Shown piece after piece: positions 18,116-26,503 of a DNA stretch of 64,000 nt (the first letter of the stretch is position 1; the number at the start of each line of letters is the position of its first letter). The stretch is taken from the NCBI GenBank assembly GCA_013288145.1, contig JABDCJ010000003.1, forward strand, positions 1 to 64,000, in the 5' to 3' direction. The notes beneath the pieces were generated by a model. The model saw only the letters and a list, made by a program, of their open reading frames with translations. It had not been told where the DNA came from and ran no database searches. The translations under genes were made by a program, and so were the position numbers. This DNA comes from Nitrososphaerota archaeon (GTDB taxonomy: Archaea; Thermoproteota; Nitrososphaeria; Nitrososphaerales; CADDZS01).

Positions 18116-18196
18116 TTACCTAAAATTCCACCGTAATCTACACACAGCAAGTAGTTTACGTATTATACATACTTTACGCACACCGTATTTACTCGT

Positions 18197-18433
18197 ATGA
18201 ACGTCTTGAAAGAGTTCCATACCTCTTTTTATCTGAGCGGTTTGCAACCTTATCGCACCATGATAACCCACCGAGAAAGCTACGTATTCGATACCGAATG
18301 CAAGTTCTGCGCCCATGACTCGGAGAGATTGATCTCTGAGGTAAATACAAAGATCTGCCCAGAATGTTACACCTGGATTACAAATTCGGTGGGACTGGTT
18401 AATCTGGGAATCAGGCGAGTACCAGAGAATTAG
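18197..18433 (+). CDS. Small zinc-ribbon protein, unknown function
   Basis: A 78-residue frame. CKFC (about 36-39) and CPEC (about 54-57) could form a four-cysteine ribbon. The ATG at 18260 (MITHRESYVFDTEC...) may be the true start, giving 57 residues, since the first 21 residues look unrelated. It lies upstream of isocitrate lyase with 38 bases between. No named family recognised; short ribbons of this kind are common in archaea. Confidence 0.5.
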   Translation: MNVLKEFHTSFYLSGLQPYRTMITHRESYVFDTECKFCAHDSERLISEVNTKICPECYTWITNSVGLVNLGIRRVPEN

Positions 18434-18471
18434 TTTTCTCTAAAATTTTCTGAAAAGATTTTTTTCGTGGA

Positions 18472-19791
18472 GTGCTTGCTATCTTGAAATTAGAACAAGA
18501 AATCGCTGAAGAAAACGAGGACGAATCATTGCGAACCCGATGGGATGGTATCACACGCCCATATTCATTGCACGACGTAGAACGGCTGAAGGGCTCGATG
18601 CAGATCGAGTATACCATCGCAAATCATGGAGCGCGTCAACTCTGGAGGCTGTTGAATGAAGAGCCGTACATAGCAACTCTCGGTACTGTGAAGGGTAACC
18701 AGGCTGTCCAGGTCGTGCAGGGTGGTCTGAAATCAATCTACGTTAGCGGATGGCAAGTGGCCGCAGACGCAAACTTGTCGGGAAACACGTACCCTGATCA
18801 GAGTCTTTACCCGGTTGATAGCGTTCCAAATCTGGTAAGACGGATAAACAAAGCGCTTGAGCGCGCGGATCAAATCCACAGGTCCGAAGGAAAGGATTCA
18901 ACGAACTGGTTTGTTCCTATAGTAGCTGATGGCGAAGCAGGTTTCGGAGGACCATTAAATGTGTTTGAACTAACAAAACAAATGATTGAGGCTGGTGCCG
19001 CCGGTGTTCACTTTGAAGACCAGCTTTCATCGGAGAAAAAGTGCGGACACATGGGAGGAAAGGTCGTGGTTCCAACTAGTCATTTCATTAGGAACTTGAT
19101 TTCTGCCCGTCTAGCGGCGGACGTCATGGGAGTTCCGACCCTGATAATCGCAAGGACCGATGCGAATGGTGCGTCTTTGATCACAAGCGACATCGATCCT
19201 AGAGACCAGCAATTTCTTACTGGAGAGCGGTCTCCTGAAGGCTTCTTCCGAGTAAATTCTGGTCTGGAACCGGCAATTGCAAGAGGACTCGCCTACGCTC
19301 CGTACTGCGATATGATATGGTGCGAGACATCAACCCCAAATCTTGAGGAAGCTGAAAAGTTCGCGAATTCTATTCACCGGGATTTTCCGGGCAAGTTTTT
19401 GGCTTACAACTGCTCTCCATCGTTCAATTGGCAAAGGAACCTCGGCGTGAGTGAGATCAAATCATTTCAAAAAGAACTCGGTCGGATGGGATACAAATTC
19501 CAGTTCATAACTCTGGCTGGCTTCCACTCCTTGAATTACGCAATGTTCGAACTCGCGAGCGACTATTCGAAGGAAGGAATGCCTGCATTTGTGAGACTAC
19601 AAAACCGTGAATTTGCAGGAGCTGAACATGGCTTTGAATCAATCCAGCACCAGAGGTTTGCAGGTACAGCGTACTTCGACTTGGTTTCGGAAGTGATTAC
19701 CGGTGGAATCTCGTCCACCACAGCTATGAAGGGGTCGACTGAAGAAGAGCAATTTACCGAAAAGCCAGAGGAAATCATTACCCGAAAGTAG
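18472..19791 (+). CDS. aceA: Isocitrate lyase
   Basis: Cleaves isocitrate to glyoxylate and succinate, the first step of the glyoxylate shunt. The active-site motif KKCGHMGGK is present with nucleophile Cys191. [20 protein letters not shown] and the NCSPSFNW loop are also typical. The 439-residue length matches bacterial AceA. The GTG start is at 18472. No malate synthase is in the window. Presence suggests growth on acetate or fatty acids, supported by the thiolase-like and enoyl-CoA hydratase genes at 26-31 kb. It was possibly acquired from bacteria; methylisocitrate lyase is unlikely given the KKCGH motif and length. Confidence 0.94.
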   Translation: MLAILKLEQEIAEENEDESLRTRWDGITRPYSLHDVERLKGSMQIEYTIANHGARQLWRLLNEEPYIATLGTVKGNQAVQVVQGGLKSIYVSGWQVAADANLSGNTYPDQSLYPVDSVPNLVRRINKALERADQIHRSEGKDSTNWFVPIVADGEAGFGGPLNVFELTKQMIEAGAAGVHFEDQLSSEKKCGHMGGKVVVPTSHFIRNLISARLAADVMGVPTLIIARTDANGASLITSDIDPRDQQFLTGERSPEGFFRVNSGLEPAIARGLAYAPYCDMIWCETSTPNLEEAEKFANSIHRDFPGKFLAYNCSPSFNWQRNLGVSEIKSFQKELGRMGYKFQFITLAGFHSLNYAMFELASDYSKEGMPAFVRLQNREFAGAEHGFESIQHQRFAGTAYFDLVSEVITGGISSTTAMKGSTEEEQFTEKPEEIITRK

Positions 19792-19798
19792 GAAAAAA

Positions 19799-19830
19799 GG
19801 GAGAGAAAGCTCCCTTTCTCCTATTTTTGT
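19799..19830 (+). terminator. Probable terminator after isocitrate lyase
   Basis: An imperfect hairpin from GGGAGAGAAAG and CTTTCTCC at 19799-19821, followed by TATTTTTG. It lies 8 bases after the aceA stop. Confidence 0.5.
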
Positions 19831-19861
19831 TGCTCAAACTTCCGTGTTGATCCGCCAGCTA

Positions 19862-19870
19862 CATTTAAAG
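19862..19870 (+). promoter_or_regulatory. TATA box for the eL38 gene
   Basis: CATTTAAAG about 40 bases upstream of the ATG at 19907, consistent with a leader of about 15 bases. Confidence 0.45.
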
Positions 19871-19906
19871 CGCAAAGTTGGACTGATGTCAAAAAAGTAA
19901 TACGTT

Positions 19907-20170
19907 ATGCCGAAGGAAATGAAAAGCTCCGAGCAGTTCCAGAAACTGATTCCAAAAGCGGTTGAGCTTCGTGTCGTCAGACAGAAAGATTTCGTAAAAC
20001 TAAAACTTCGAACACCCGAGGTGCTTTACACTTTCAGGACAAACGAAGACGAAGCTAACGACATTATCAAAAGTGCAAAAGAAATCGAAGTAGTCGACTT
20101 CAGCAAAACGACGAAAGAAAAAGAAAAATCAGACGAGAAAACCGAAGACTCAAAGAAGAAGAAAAAGTAA
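19907..20170 (+). CDS. rpl38e: Ribosomal protein eL38
   Basis: An 87-residue protein starting MPKEMKSSEQFQKL. The core FVKLKLRTPEVLYTFRTNEDEA fits eL38 of the large subunit, where a short beta sheet is followed by a helix. eL38 is patchy in archaea and found in the TACK group, including Thaumarchaeota, so it also informs taxonomy. The last 20 residues are a Lys/Glu tail. It stands alone with its own TATA box and converges with the beta-CASP nuclease gene. The call depends on short-range similarity only. Confidence 0.75.
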   Translation: MPKEMKSSEQFQKLIPKAVELRVVRQKDFVKLKLRTPEVLYTFRTNEDEANDIIKSAKEIEVVDFSKTTKEKEKSDEKTEDSKKKKK

Positions 20171-20176
20171 ACTTTT

Positions 20177-21436
20177 CTAGACGGTGATCTTTGCGCCCAC
20201 GTCAGGCGCCGCCGTTTCGAACCCAAATCGTTCAGTTATCTCTTTTGCAAAGGTGTCGCAGGTATCACCGTCGCCATGTGTTGCGTAAACCTTGGGTTTT
20301 CCCTTCAGCCGCGAGATCATTTCGAACAGTTCTGATCTTCCCGAGTGACCCGAAAAGTCAAAGCGCCTCACCTCTGCTTTAACAGGTACTAGTTTTCCCC
20401 CCATTAGTGTCATACCTCTGTCTAACAACGTCCTTCCAGGACTTCCCGGCACTTGAAATGCTACAATTGAAATAGCATTTCTTTGATCCTGAGAGATTGA
20501 TTGATTGTAAAACACTGAAGCGCCACCCATCAGCATACCTGCGGGTGAAATGATTACAGATGGAGTCTTTACCAATCTCCGTCGCTCACTCCATCCGGAA
20601 ACGACCTCTAAATTTTCAAGAGCTTTTCGAAAGAGCTCAGGATCGCGCAGAGACTCCTGGTATCTGTAAAGTATCTCGTTTGCCTTTAGCGCCATTCCAT
20701 CCATTGCAACTTTGTGCCTGAAGTTCTTCGCCCGCAGAAGACAAGCGATCTCCTGCGCGCGTCCCACTGAAAAAGCAGGAACGAGAAGTACACCACCTCG
20801 CTCGACCACTTCATTTGCGAACGCGACGAAATCGTTCTCGATTTTCTCTCTCGGTTCATGATCCGCATTCGCGTAAGTGCTTTCAGTGATGACCGCATCA
20901 AGCTCTCCGAAATTAGTATCCAATCCAGAGATCAACTGAGAATCGCGGAGGTTAACATCACTTGTATAAAGAAGGCGTCGTCCATCGTTTTCAATTATTA
21001 TTGTAGTGCCGCCAGGAATGTGCCCGGAACTAGGGAACCTTGCTCTAAACTCCTCGGCAACTTCTCTTTCATCACCGATTGAAACCCTCTCTGTATTCTT
21101 TGACATCGTGAGCAAATCGAGGTACTCAAACTGGAGGTAGAAACCTGATAGCTTGATGAAATCCTGGAGCAATAATGTTGAAAGCTCCAGTGATAGTCCA
21201 GTAGTAAGTAGCTTAACACCTTCTCGGAGAAAGAATAGAGGTACACCCCCGGAGTGATCCAGGTGGGCGTGGGAGAGTAGTACCGAGTGCACCTCGCGAG
21301 GCTTTACGTGCATCGGAAATGACGGGACCTTTCCAGTACTAGCCCCGTAATCTAGTAAGACCTGATTTTTCTTCCCCTTTACGAGAATAGCGGATTTTCC
21401 TACTTCTTTTGCTCCGCCGAGAAATGTAACTTCCAA
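20177..21436 (-). CDS. Metallo-beta-lactamase/beta-CASP ribonuclease (aCPSF2-like)
   Basis: A 419-residue RNA-processing nuclease. The N-terminal metal motif is HAHLDHSG (about 56-63), with further sites SGHIPG, TSDVNL and the final histidine in ATHGDGDT. The beta-CASP segment includes ESTYA, PAFSVGRAQE and the FSGHSGR motif. It has no KH domains, so it resembles aCPSF2 or RNase J-type archaeal enzymes rather than aCPSF1. These enzymes act in 5'-3' exonucleolysis or 3'-end cleavage. It is monocistronic on the minus strand. Confidence 0.9.
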   Translation of the reverse strand: MEVTFLGGAKEVGKSAILVKGKKNQVLLDYGASTGKVPSFPMHVKPREVHSVLLSHAHLDHSGGVPLFFLREGVKLLTTGLSLELSTLLLQDFIKLSGFYLQFEYLDLLTMSKNTERVSIGDEREVAEEFRARFPSSGHIPGGTTIIIENDGRRLLYTSDVNLRDSQLISGLDTNFGELDAVITESTYANADHEPREKIENDFVAFANEVVERGGVLLVPAFSVGRAQEIACLLRAKNFRHKVAMDGMALKANEILYRYQESLRDPELFRKALENLEVVSGWSERRRLVKTPSVIISPAGMLMGGASVFYNQSISQDQRNAISIVAFQVPGSPGRTLLDRGMTLMGGKLVPVKAEVRRFDFSGHSGRSELFEMISRLKGKPKVYATHGDGDTCDTFAKEITERFGFETAAPDVGAKITV

Positions 21437-21665
21437 GACCGCCTAAATTCCTGCTCAAAAAATTGCTGCTAACGTGAGACCCGTTTTCTTTCCAGATGTA
21501 CCAAAAGCTCATGTACGAACTTTCGGCTTCGGACGGAAAATGAGAACCAGTCTGCAAAAACCAAAAATCTCGACATAACCTTAAATTCATTGCTATAGTT
21601 TTTTAGTCGCCTGAGGCCGGCTTTTTTTCGGCCCAAAAATTTTCTTTATTGATGATTTCGAAATC

Positions 21666-22364
21666 ATGACCTTCCAAGTTATCCCAAAGACTGCAAAATT
21701 CGAAGATACAGTCCTTCTGACTGGTTTTCATGGTATTGGCTACGCGGGATATTGGACGATCAAGTACCTCATTCAAAAATTGGAGGCAAAACGGGTGGCT
21801 TTCGTGGATTCCGAATCGGTATCGCCGGTTTCGTCGACTGTTGCCGGGCGACTAGTCACACCTTACGAGTTTTTCCAAGCGCGTGATCTAACTATATTCA
21901 AAGTCGAAGTTCCTCCGTACCGGGGGGCCGAGATCGATTTTTTCCGGAATTTCTCAGAGTGGGTCACGAACTCGAAGTTTCGAGAAGTTGCGCTGATCGG
22001 AGGACTAGACGCAAGCCTGAGGACCGACGATTCGTCATATAGAATTGTTCATACATCAGCATACACTCCGAACGAACAGCTGAAACAGGCAAAGATTCTG
22101 GAAGATGAACAAATCATAGTCGGGCCGGTTGCAATTATGCTCAACTACTTCGAGGCGCACGATTTTCCCGCTTATGCAATTTTGGCTTACTCCAGTACTG
22201 AACGAATTGATCCTCGCGCTGCAGTTTCCTCGATCGAGATCCTTTCAAAGTCATATGGGTTCTCCGTTGACGTTGAACCGCTATTGAAAGGCGCTGAAGT
22301 GGTAGAGACCGAAATCGCACGACAAGACAAGAAGCTCAGCAAATCTGAGTCTATCTATACTTAG
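21666..22364 (+). CDS. PAC2-family protein (proteasome assembly chaperone-like)
   Basis: A 232-residue protein with GFHGIGYAGYWTIKYLI (about 19-35) and the EVPPYRG, ALIGGLDA and GPVAIMLNYFEAHDFPAYAILAYS segments of the PAC2 fold. Eukaryotic PAC2 helps assemble the proteasome, and archaeal homologues may act likewise. The 3' end overlaps the opposite-strand tgtA by 14 bases. Upstream lies a GGCCG...CGGCC hairpin and an AT-rich stretch serving as promoter. Confidence 0.85.
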   Translation: MTFQVIPKTAKFEDTVLLTGFHGIGYAGYWTIKYLIQKLEAKRVAFVDSESVSPVSSTVAGRLVTPYEFFQARDLTIFKVEVPPYRGAEIDFFRNFSEWVTNSKFREVALIGGLDASLRTDDSSYRIVHTSAYTPNEQLKQAKILEDEQIIVGPVAIMLNYFEAHDFPAYAILAYSSTERIDPRAAVSSIEILSKSYGFSVDVEPLLKGAEVVETEIARQDKKLSKSESIYT

Positions 22365-23919
22365 ACTTTGATAGTTCTTTCTTGAATGATTTGTAGTTCC
22401 GCGAAGTCGTCACTATAGTATTCTTTCTCTTCAAAGAGTAATTGCGCAGTTCTTCGTTGAGCCAGTCGGCGGCAGGATCGCTTCTCTTGACTAGAACATT
22501 GATTCTTTTCCAGGCTTTTGAGTTGAGGATTCGGTCTCTTATGGGAAATTTCTCGATATAGTGGGTAATCTGCGATAAAGGAAATACATCGGAAATTTCT
22601 GCCGGTATCAGTCCGAAGACTGACGAAGAGTAGCAAACTAGAGTTCTTTCAATATCGACAACTTTCAAAAGCTCTCTAAACAGTTCAGAAGCGAGGAATG
22701 GCTTCGTTTTTGTTTCCGGACAGATGACTAGGTAGTCCTTTGAGAAAAGATTTAGACTGGTCACCCGATTCTGATGCCTTACGATCTCAGGTCTCAAAAG
22801 ATCAAGTTCATCGAAAACGAAAACACCCCTTTCTTTGTATGCGGGGGTTCCGATCTCGATTCCTTCATGGCCAGACTTTATTGCAACACGGAAAGCTTGA
22901 AACGCTGCTGGATGGTTTGAACACTTTGCCCTAACGTACTCCCACAACCTTTCCTCCCAGATTGCCTGCTTTGTCTCTCCTATAGAGAGCTTCAGAGCTG
23001 CCAAGTTATGCCGGGCTAGCGCGACTACTCGTTCTTTGCGCTCAAGCGACCTAAGCTCTCGCGCGTTCATTCCTGAGCACAATTTGCAGCTACACGGTAG
23101 ATATTCCAGTTTTTCCAGACGTATCGTGCCGCTGGAGGAAATATACCGGTCATTTTTGGCGTAGAGCATGTAAGAAGCTGAATCGAACATGTCACAACCT
23201 AGAGCGATCGCCAAAGGAATGATAAGCGGATGACCGGCTCCAAAAAGATGAAACGGGCGATCTGGTGGAAGGAATGGTTTGCTCGATAGGATCATTTGAA
23301 TCAAAAGCGGGAAATCATAGCTTTCCATTACTTCAACTGGAGAACCTAGAGCATAACAGCCGTAGTCAAGTTCCGCAGAGGCCTTCGCGCTTTTCATAAC
23401 AAGATCGAGATATTTTCCTCCCTGAACTGGAAGAGTCCATATCATGTCTTCCCGCGTCCTTGCTTCGAGAGTTTTTCGGGCAGAATCCAGTGTCTCTAAA
23501 ACCGTGGCGGCCGCAAAACTTTTCGTAACGTTCAGCCCGGTTGGTTTGTCAAGTATAATTGCGATGTCGCTTCCAATCTTTTCTTCAAATTGCGCCATAG
23601 CCAGAGGATCTATGTCGACAGAACCAAATTCCAGAACTTGGTATCCTCCGGAGTCAGTCATAACGGCGCCCTCGAAGCCGATTATTTTATGGATTCCTTC
23701 ATTCGCTCTCTCATTCAACCTTCGGAACGTTGTGTAAGCGTTGGTCATCACAGCCTCGTATCCCATTTGCCTGATGTCCGGACAAGGCACGAGCTGATGT
23801 ACAGGATGAATGACCGGGAGAAGTGCTGGAGTTTCGATCCGCGCAGTCTTTGTTTCTAATCGGCCGATCCTCCCTGCCATGTCGGTTGATCTGATCTCAA
23901 ACCGTGGTTTAGACTTCAA
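22351..23919 (-). CDS. tgtA: Archaeosine tRNA-guanine(15) transglycosylase
   Basis: Exchanges guanine at position 15 of tRNA for preQ0, leading to archaeosine. Visible are the TIM barrel with TDSGGYQVLEFGSV (catalytic Asp region), ALGSPVEVME, FGAGHPLI and the zinc motif CSCKLC near residue 275. The C-terminal part (about 330-522) matches the extra domains of archaeal TGT, but I see no clear PUA domain, so part of the function may be split. A separate PUA-domain protein is encoded at 57837. Length (522 residues) is normal for the archaeal enzyme without PUA. Confidence 0.93.
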   Translation of the reverse strand: MKSKPRFEIRSTDMAGRIGRLETKTARIETPALLPVIHPVHQLVPCPDIRQMGYEAVMTNAYTTFRRLNERANEGIHKIIGFEGAVMTDSGGYQVLEFGSVDIDPLAMAQFEEKIGSDIAIILDKPTGLNVTKSFAAATVLETLDSARKTLEARTREDMIWTLPVQGGKYLDLVMKSAKASAELDYGCYALGSPVEVMESYDFPLLIQMILSSKPFLPPDRPFHLFGAGHPLIIPLAIALGCDMFDSASYMLYAKNDRYISSSGTIRLEKLEYLPCSCKLCSGMNARELRSLERKERVVALARHNLAALKLSIGETKQAIWEERLWEYVRAKCSNHPAAFQAFRVAIKSGHEGIEIGTPAYKERGVFVFDELDLLRPEIVRHQNRVTSLNLFSKDYLVICPETKTKPFLASELFRELLKVVDIERTLVCYSSSVFGLIPAEISDVFPLSQITHYIEKFPIRDRILNSKAWKRINVLVKRSDPAADWLNEELRNYSLKRKNTIVTTSRNYKSFKKELSKSKYR

Positions 23920-24014
23920 ATAAATCGCATCGGAACGAAAGAATCAAACAAGAAACCCGAGAATGGAAAAAATTTTTGAAGGTGCCGGAGTTAGTCCGGC
24001 AACCACACTACCTT

Positions 24015-24446
24015 TTACTGTGCTTTGCGCGCAGTTTCTCTGGAGAATTCGTCGAAAATCTGCTTCACTCGCGTCGCAGAGAGCCTGTCTCCACCCTCGA
24101 CTACGCCCTTCTCGGTCACTTTTATCGAGTCCATGACCATGATGGCGCCAATATCATCACGAACCTTGGTCATTCCCGGAAATGCTCTCGAGAGTCTTTC
24201 GTTCAAGGCCCTCAAATCAAAGGGCTTCTCAAGTAGATCTATTTCCTTAACGAATGCACCATTTAGCACAACTCGGATTGTCCCGTCTCCAGTTCCTGCA
24301 ACTGATCCTAAAATTAGGTTCAGTTTTTCATCAATTCCGATCAAATCCCCATTATACTGCTTACCGTCTCCAGTCTGAACGCTAACTCTTCGCCCGACCA
24401 TTGACACAATTTCTTCTGAGAAGCGCCGGTTTCCAATATTAGACAA
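24015..24446 (-). CDS. Sm-like (Lsm) RNA-binding protein with C-terminal extension, SmAP3 type
   Basis: A 143-residue protein. Residues about 12-75 form the Sm fold: Sm1 (GRRVSVQTGDGKQYNGDLIGIDEKLNLILG) and Sm2 (TIRVVLNGAFVKEIDL). Residues about 76-143 form a second alpha/beta domain, as in SmAP3 of crenarchaea. Sm proteins form heptamer rings that bind U-rich RNA. It lies 95 bases upstream of tgtA on the same strand, so the two RNA-related genes may be co-expressed. Confidence 0.85.
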   Translation of the reverse strand: MSNIGNRRFSEEIVSMVGRRVSVQTGDGKQYNGDLIGIDEKLNLILGSVAGTGDGTIRVVLNGAFVKEIDLLEKPFDLRALNERLSRAFPGMTKVRDDIGAIMVMDSIKVTEKGVVEGGDRLSATRVKQIFDEFSRETARKAQ

Positions 24447-24631
24447 ATTCTTTCAACTCTCCAGCAGAAAGACAGAGTAACCGTTCAACTAGACAAAGGT
24501 TGATGTTTCCACTCATTTCGGAAGTATCGCGATTGTTTAAGTGATATTAAGTCTTCTCGGTCAGATAGCCGATGACGATTTCTGGGCCAGACTGCTGAAA
24601 ATCGGTCTTTGTCCTTCTCCCATGGCCTCGG

Positions 24632-24640
24632 TTTTTATTA
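24632..24640 (+). promoter_or_regulatory. TATA-like element before the broken zinc-ribbon frame
   Basis: TTTTTATTA lies about 35 bases before the TTG at 24671, at a distance fitting a nearly leaderless transcript. Confidence 0.35.
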
Positions 24641-24670
24641 CGCCGGAACGGAGAGTTTCTCGCACCTCAG

Positions 24671-24781
24671 TTGAAATGTCCGAGCTGTGGCCATGATTGG
24701 GTTTACATGGGCAAACAAAAGAAATTCGCAAACTGCCCCGAATGAGGGTCAAAGATCAGAATCTCTGATCCAAAAGAATGA
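24671..24781 (+). pseudogene. Small zinc-ribbon gene with in-frame TGA at the fourth cysteine
   Basis: From TTG at 24671 the frame reads MKCPSCGHDWVYMGKQKK, then FANCPE, then TGA (24743-24745), then GSKIRISDPKE and a second TGA at 24779. The layout is CPxC...CPExG, in which the TGA stands where the fourth zinc cysteine (TGC/TGT) belongs. The translation beyond the stop stays fully plausible. Simplest reading: a TGC/TGT to TGA nonsense change or sequencing error in a 36-residue ribbon gene. Read-through with selenocysteine is conceivable but has no supporting SECIS that I can see. Confidence 0.5.
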
Positions 24782-25228
24782 AATTGATTCTTATCGACTT
24801 CTACTAGAATCGCGAAAATTAGTATGTGCTGTTGAAATCTATGCGCATATCTGAGAGTGCTGGTGACGATGCTGTATAGTTCTACTAACTAGTTGGATTC
24901 GAATCTCAGAACGATCTCTTTCGTTATTCGTGAATTAAGGAGCACGTTTTATCATTAAGAATTGAATACGGCTGTAATTTTGAAAGACATATGGGGTTTG
25001 GCTTTGTTTGAGAAATTAATGCGTAGTTTGGCGTTAATCATTAGATCGCCATACAGTTTTTGTGTGGAATTTCCTGGACTGCCCTAATATTTTGGGGATT
25101 GAGGTCCTTCCTGGAAGATCATTTTCCCTTTTGATCGGGCGACCGGGGAACTCACAAAAGACATGGTAAGTCTTCAACAATCGACACACAAACAGCGAAA
25201 AAATGCCGGCTGATAAGAAAAAGTGAGA
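24782..25228. other. Intergenic stretch with no gene recognised
   Basis: About 450 bases between the broken zinc-ribbon frame and the P1 terminator. It is AT-rich without convincing frames, tRNA or match to the dispersed repeat. It could hide a non-coding RNA, but I see no specific structure. Confidence 0.35.
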
Positions 25229-25254
25229 CGTAGGGCTTCTTTCGAAGCACTACG
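25229..25254 (-). terminator. Hairpin terminator of ribosomal P1 gene
   Basis: CGTAG-G-GCTTC, loop TTTC, GAAGC-A-CTACG: two five-base-pair stems around one mismatch. Read on the minus strand it lies about 27 bases past the P1 stop and is followed by TCTCACTTTTTCTT, a T-rich tract as expected for termination. Confidence 0.6.
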
Positions 25255-25281
25255 AAAGGCCGAATTATGAATGGAGAGAGT

Positions 25282-25590
25282 TTAGCCGAAAAGGCTAGAC
25301 AGCCCTTCCAGAGCTTCCTCTTCCTTTTTCTCTTCTTTCTTTTCTTCTTCCGCGGGCTTTGCTGCCGACGCCGGCGCTGCACTTGCAGAAGGAGCCGCCG
25401 CTGCGACAGGAGCCGCAGCCGCGTTCTTTAGGGCTTCATCAATGTTAACTTCTCCCAAAGCGGAGACAAGAGCCTTTACCTGAATTTCGTCCGGAGCACC
25501 ACCTGCCGCCGAAACTACCTTCTTCACATTATCCTCACTAACAGGCTGCTTCAATTTGTGAAGCAAAAGAGCCGCGTAAACGTATTCCAT
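25282..25590 (-). CDS. rpl12: Ribosomal stalk protein P1 (archaeal L12)
   Basis: 102 residues from the ATG at 25590. It begins [12 protein letters not shown], the classical archaeal P1 start, followed by helices for dimerisation, an Ala/Pro-rich hinge (about 60-85), a Glu/Lys run and the conserved tail ending LSSLFG that binds elongation factors. An upstream ATG at 25611 would add seven unusual residues. It stands alone here, not next to L1 or L10 genes, and is divergent from an unknown gene. Confidence 0.93.
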   Translation of the reverse strand: MEYVYAALLLHKLKQPVSEDNVKKVVSAAGGAPDEIQVKALVSALGEVNIDEALKNAAAAPVAAAAPSASAAPASAAKPAEEEKKEEKKEEEALEGLSSLFG

Positions 25591-25712
25591 CTTATAGTCG
25601 CAACTGGACAAATCCAGTCAAATGGTATTTAAGATTACAGCTTGAGCTTTCGGTTTACCTTGACCTTGAATCCTCAAATGATCCTGGAAGAAAAAACAAT
25701 TCTTTGAAACTG

Positions 25713-26078
25713 ATGGAATTTACGGTTAGTCAACTTTCAGCAACGTTAAAGACTCATTACCTTGCAATGGGTTTCAATATGCCCAAGCCAAAGAAAGGAG
25801 AAATTTATGGTACCTTCAATAACGACATGTGCTTTGAGAGAGGTTTGGAAAAGTTGAAAAAAATTAAGGACATTGATATTGACGTTCTTGACAGTCACAC
25901 TATCAAAATCCTCCTGAAAAAGAAGGGAGACGAAGCCGCAGAGACTCAAGTCAACGACGCAATCAGAAGTTCAAAGGGTTACGTTGAGGTAGAATTAGAA
26001 ACAGTGAACGTACTAAATTCTGGTAAGGGAAAGAAAAAGGATGATTCCGGCGTACTCGACACGCCGTTTTACGGCTAG
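25713..26078 (+). CDS. Conserved-looking small protein, unknown function
   Basis: 121 residues from the ATG at 25713 (TTG at 25704 adds three). The N-terminal half has MPKPKKGEIYGTF, the middle alternates short charged helices and a strand, and the end is Lys/Asp-rich followed by DTPFYG. I recognise no family. Good codon use and a position divergent from the P1 gene suggest it is real. The 3' end overlaps the DUF35 gene by 4 bases, tail to tail. Confidence 0.6.
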   Translation: MEFTVSQLSATLKTHYLAMGFNMPKPKKGEIYGTFNNDMCFERGLEKLKKIKDIDIDVLDSHTIKILLKKKGDEAAETQVNDAIRSSKGYVEVELETVNVLNSGKGKKKDDSGVLDTPFYG

Positions 26079-26503
26079 CCTTTCTTTTTGAACTTTGGAA
26101 GAGTAATTTCGCCGGTAACGTCTTCGAAAACTACTTCGACTTCATCGCCGATGTGGCTCTCTTTTTCCAAAATATTGCTGTAGATTCTCGGCCCTTCTTC
26201 GAGCTCAATCAATCCGATCAGAAATGGAATGTCTGACTGAAACGCGGGTGAGTTGTCGACGACCTGTCTGATGACTGTGTAAGAGTAGACCGTACCCTTT
26301 CCTGTCATCTTGCTCCACTTGATCGACTCCCTTTTTCCGCATGAAGGACACCAGGCCTTCGGGTACCAAATCCATTCGTTACAAGATTCACAAAACTGCA
26401 TCCAGAGCTCATGAGCCTTGCAGTGATCCCAGAAAGGCTTTGTAACCGGGTTTACCTCGGGAAGTGCTTTTTCGTATTTCTTGGACTCGCCAGACACGGA
26501 CAT
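26075..26503 (-). CDS. DUF35 zinc-ribbon/OB-fold protein, partner of thiolase-like enzyme
   Basis: A 142-residue protein. After an N-terminal helix, CESC...CPSC (about 38-41 and 52-55) form a rubredoxin-like zinc ribbon, and the rest is an OB fold with GTVYSYTVIRQ and IPFLIGLIELEEGPRI. DUF35 proteins bind acyl-CoA and work with thiolase-like proteins, for example bridging acetoacetyl-CoA thiolase and HMG-CoA synthase in archaea or forming the Ltp2 aldolase complex. The start codon directly follows the stop of the upstream thiolase-like gene, so the two are very probably a complex. Confidence 0.9.
   Translation of the reverse strand: MSVSGESKKYEKALPEVNPVTKPFWDHCKAHELWMQFCESCNEWIWYPKAWCPSCGKRESIKWSKMTGKGTVYSYTVIRQVVDNSPAFQSDIPFLIGLIELEEGPRIYSNILEKESHIGDEVEVVFEDVTGEITLPKFKKKG

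Noticed and set aside
25152..25382. Basic Lys/Arg-rich frame opposite the Ala/Glu-rich P1 gene
   Set aside because: It is the complementary frame of the P1 hinge and tail, so the composition is an artefact.
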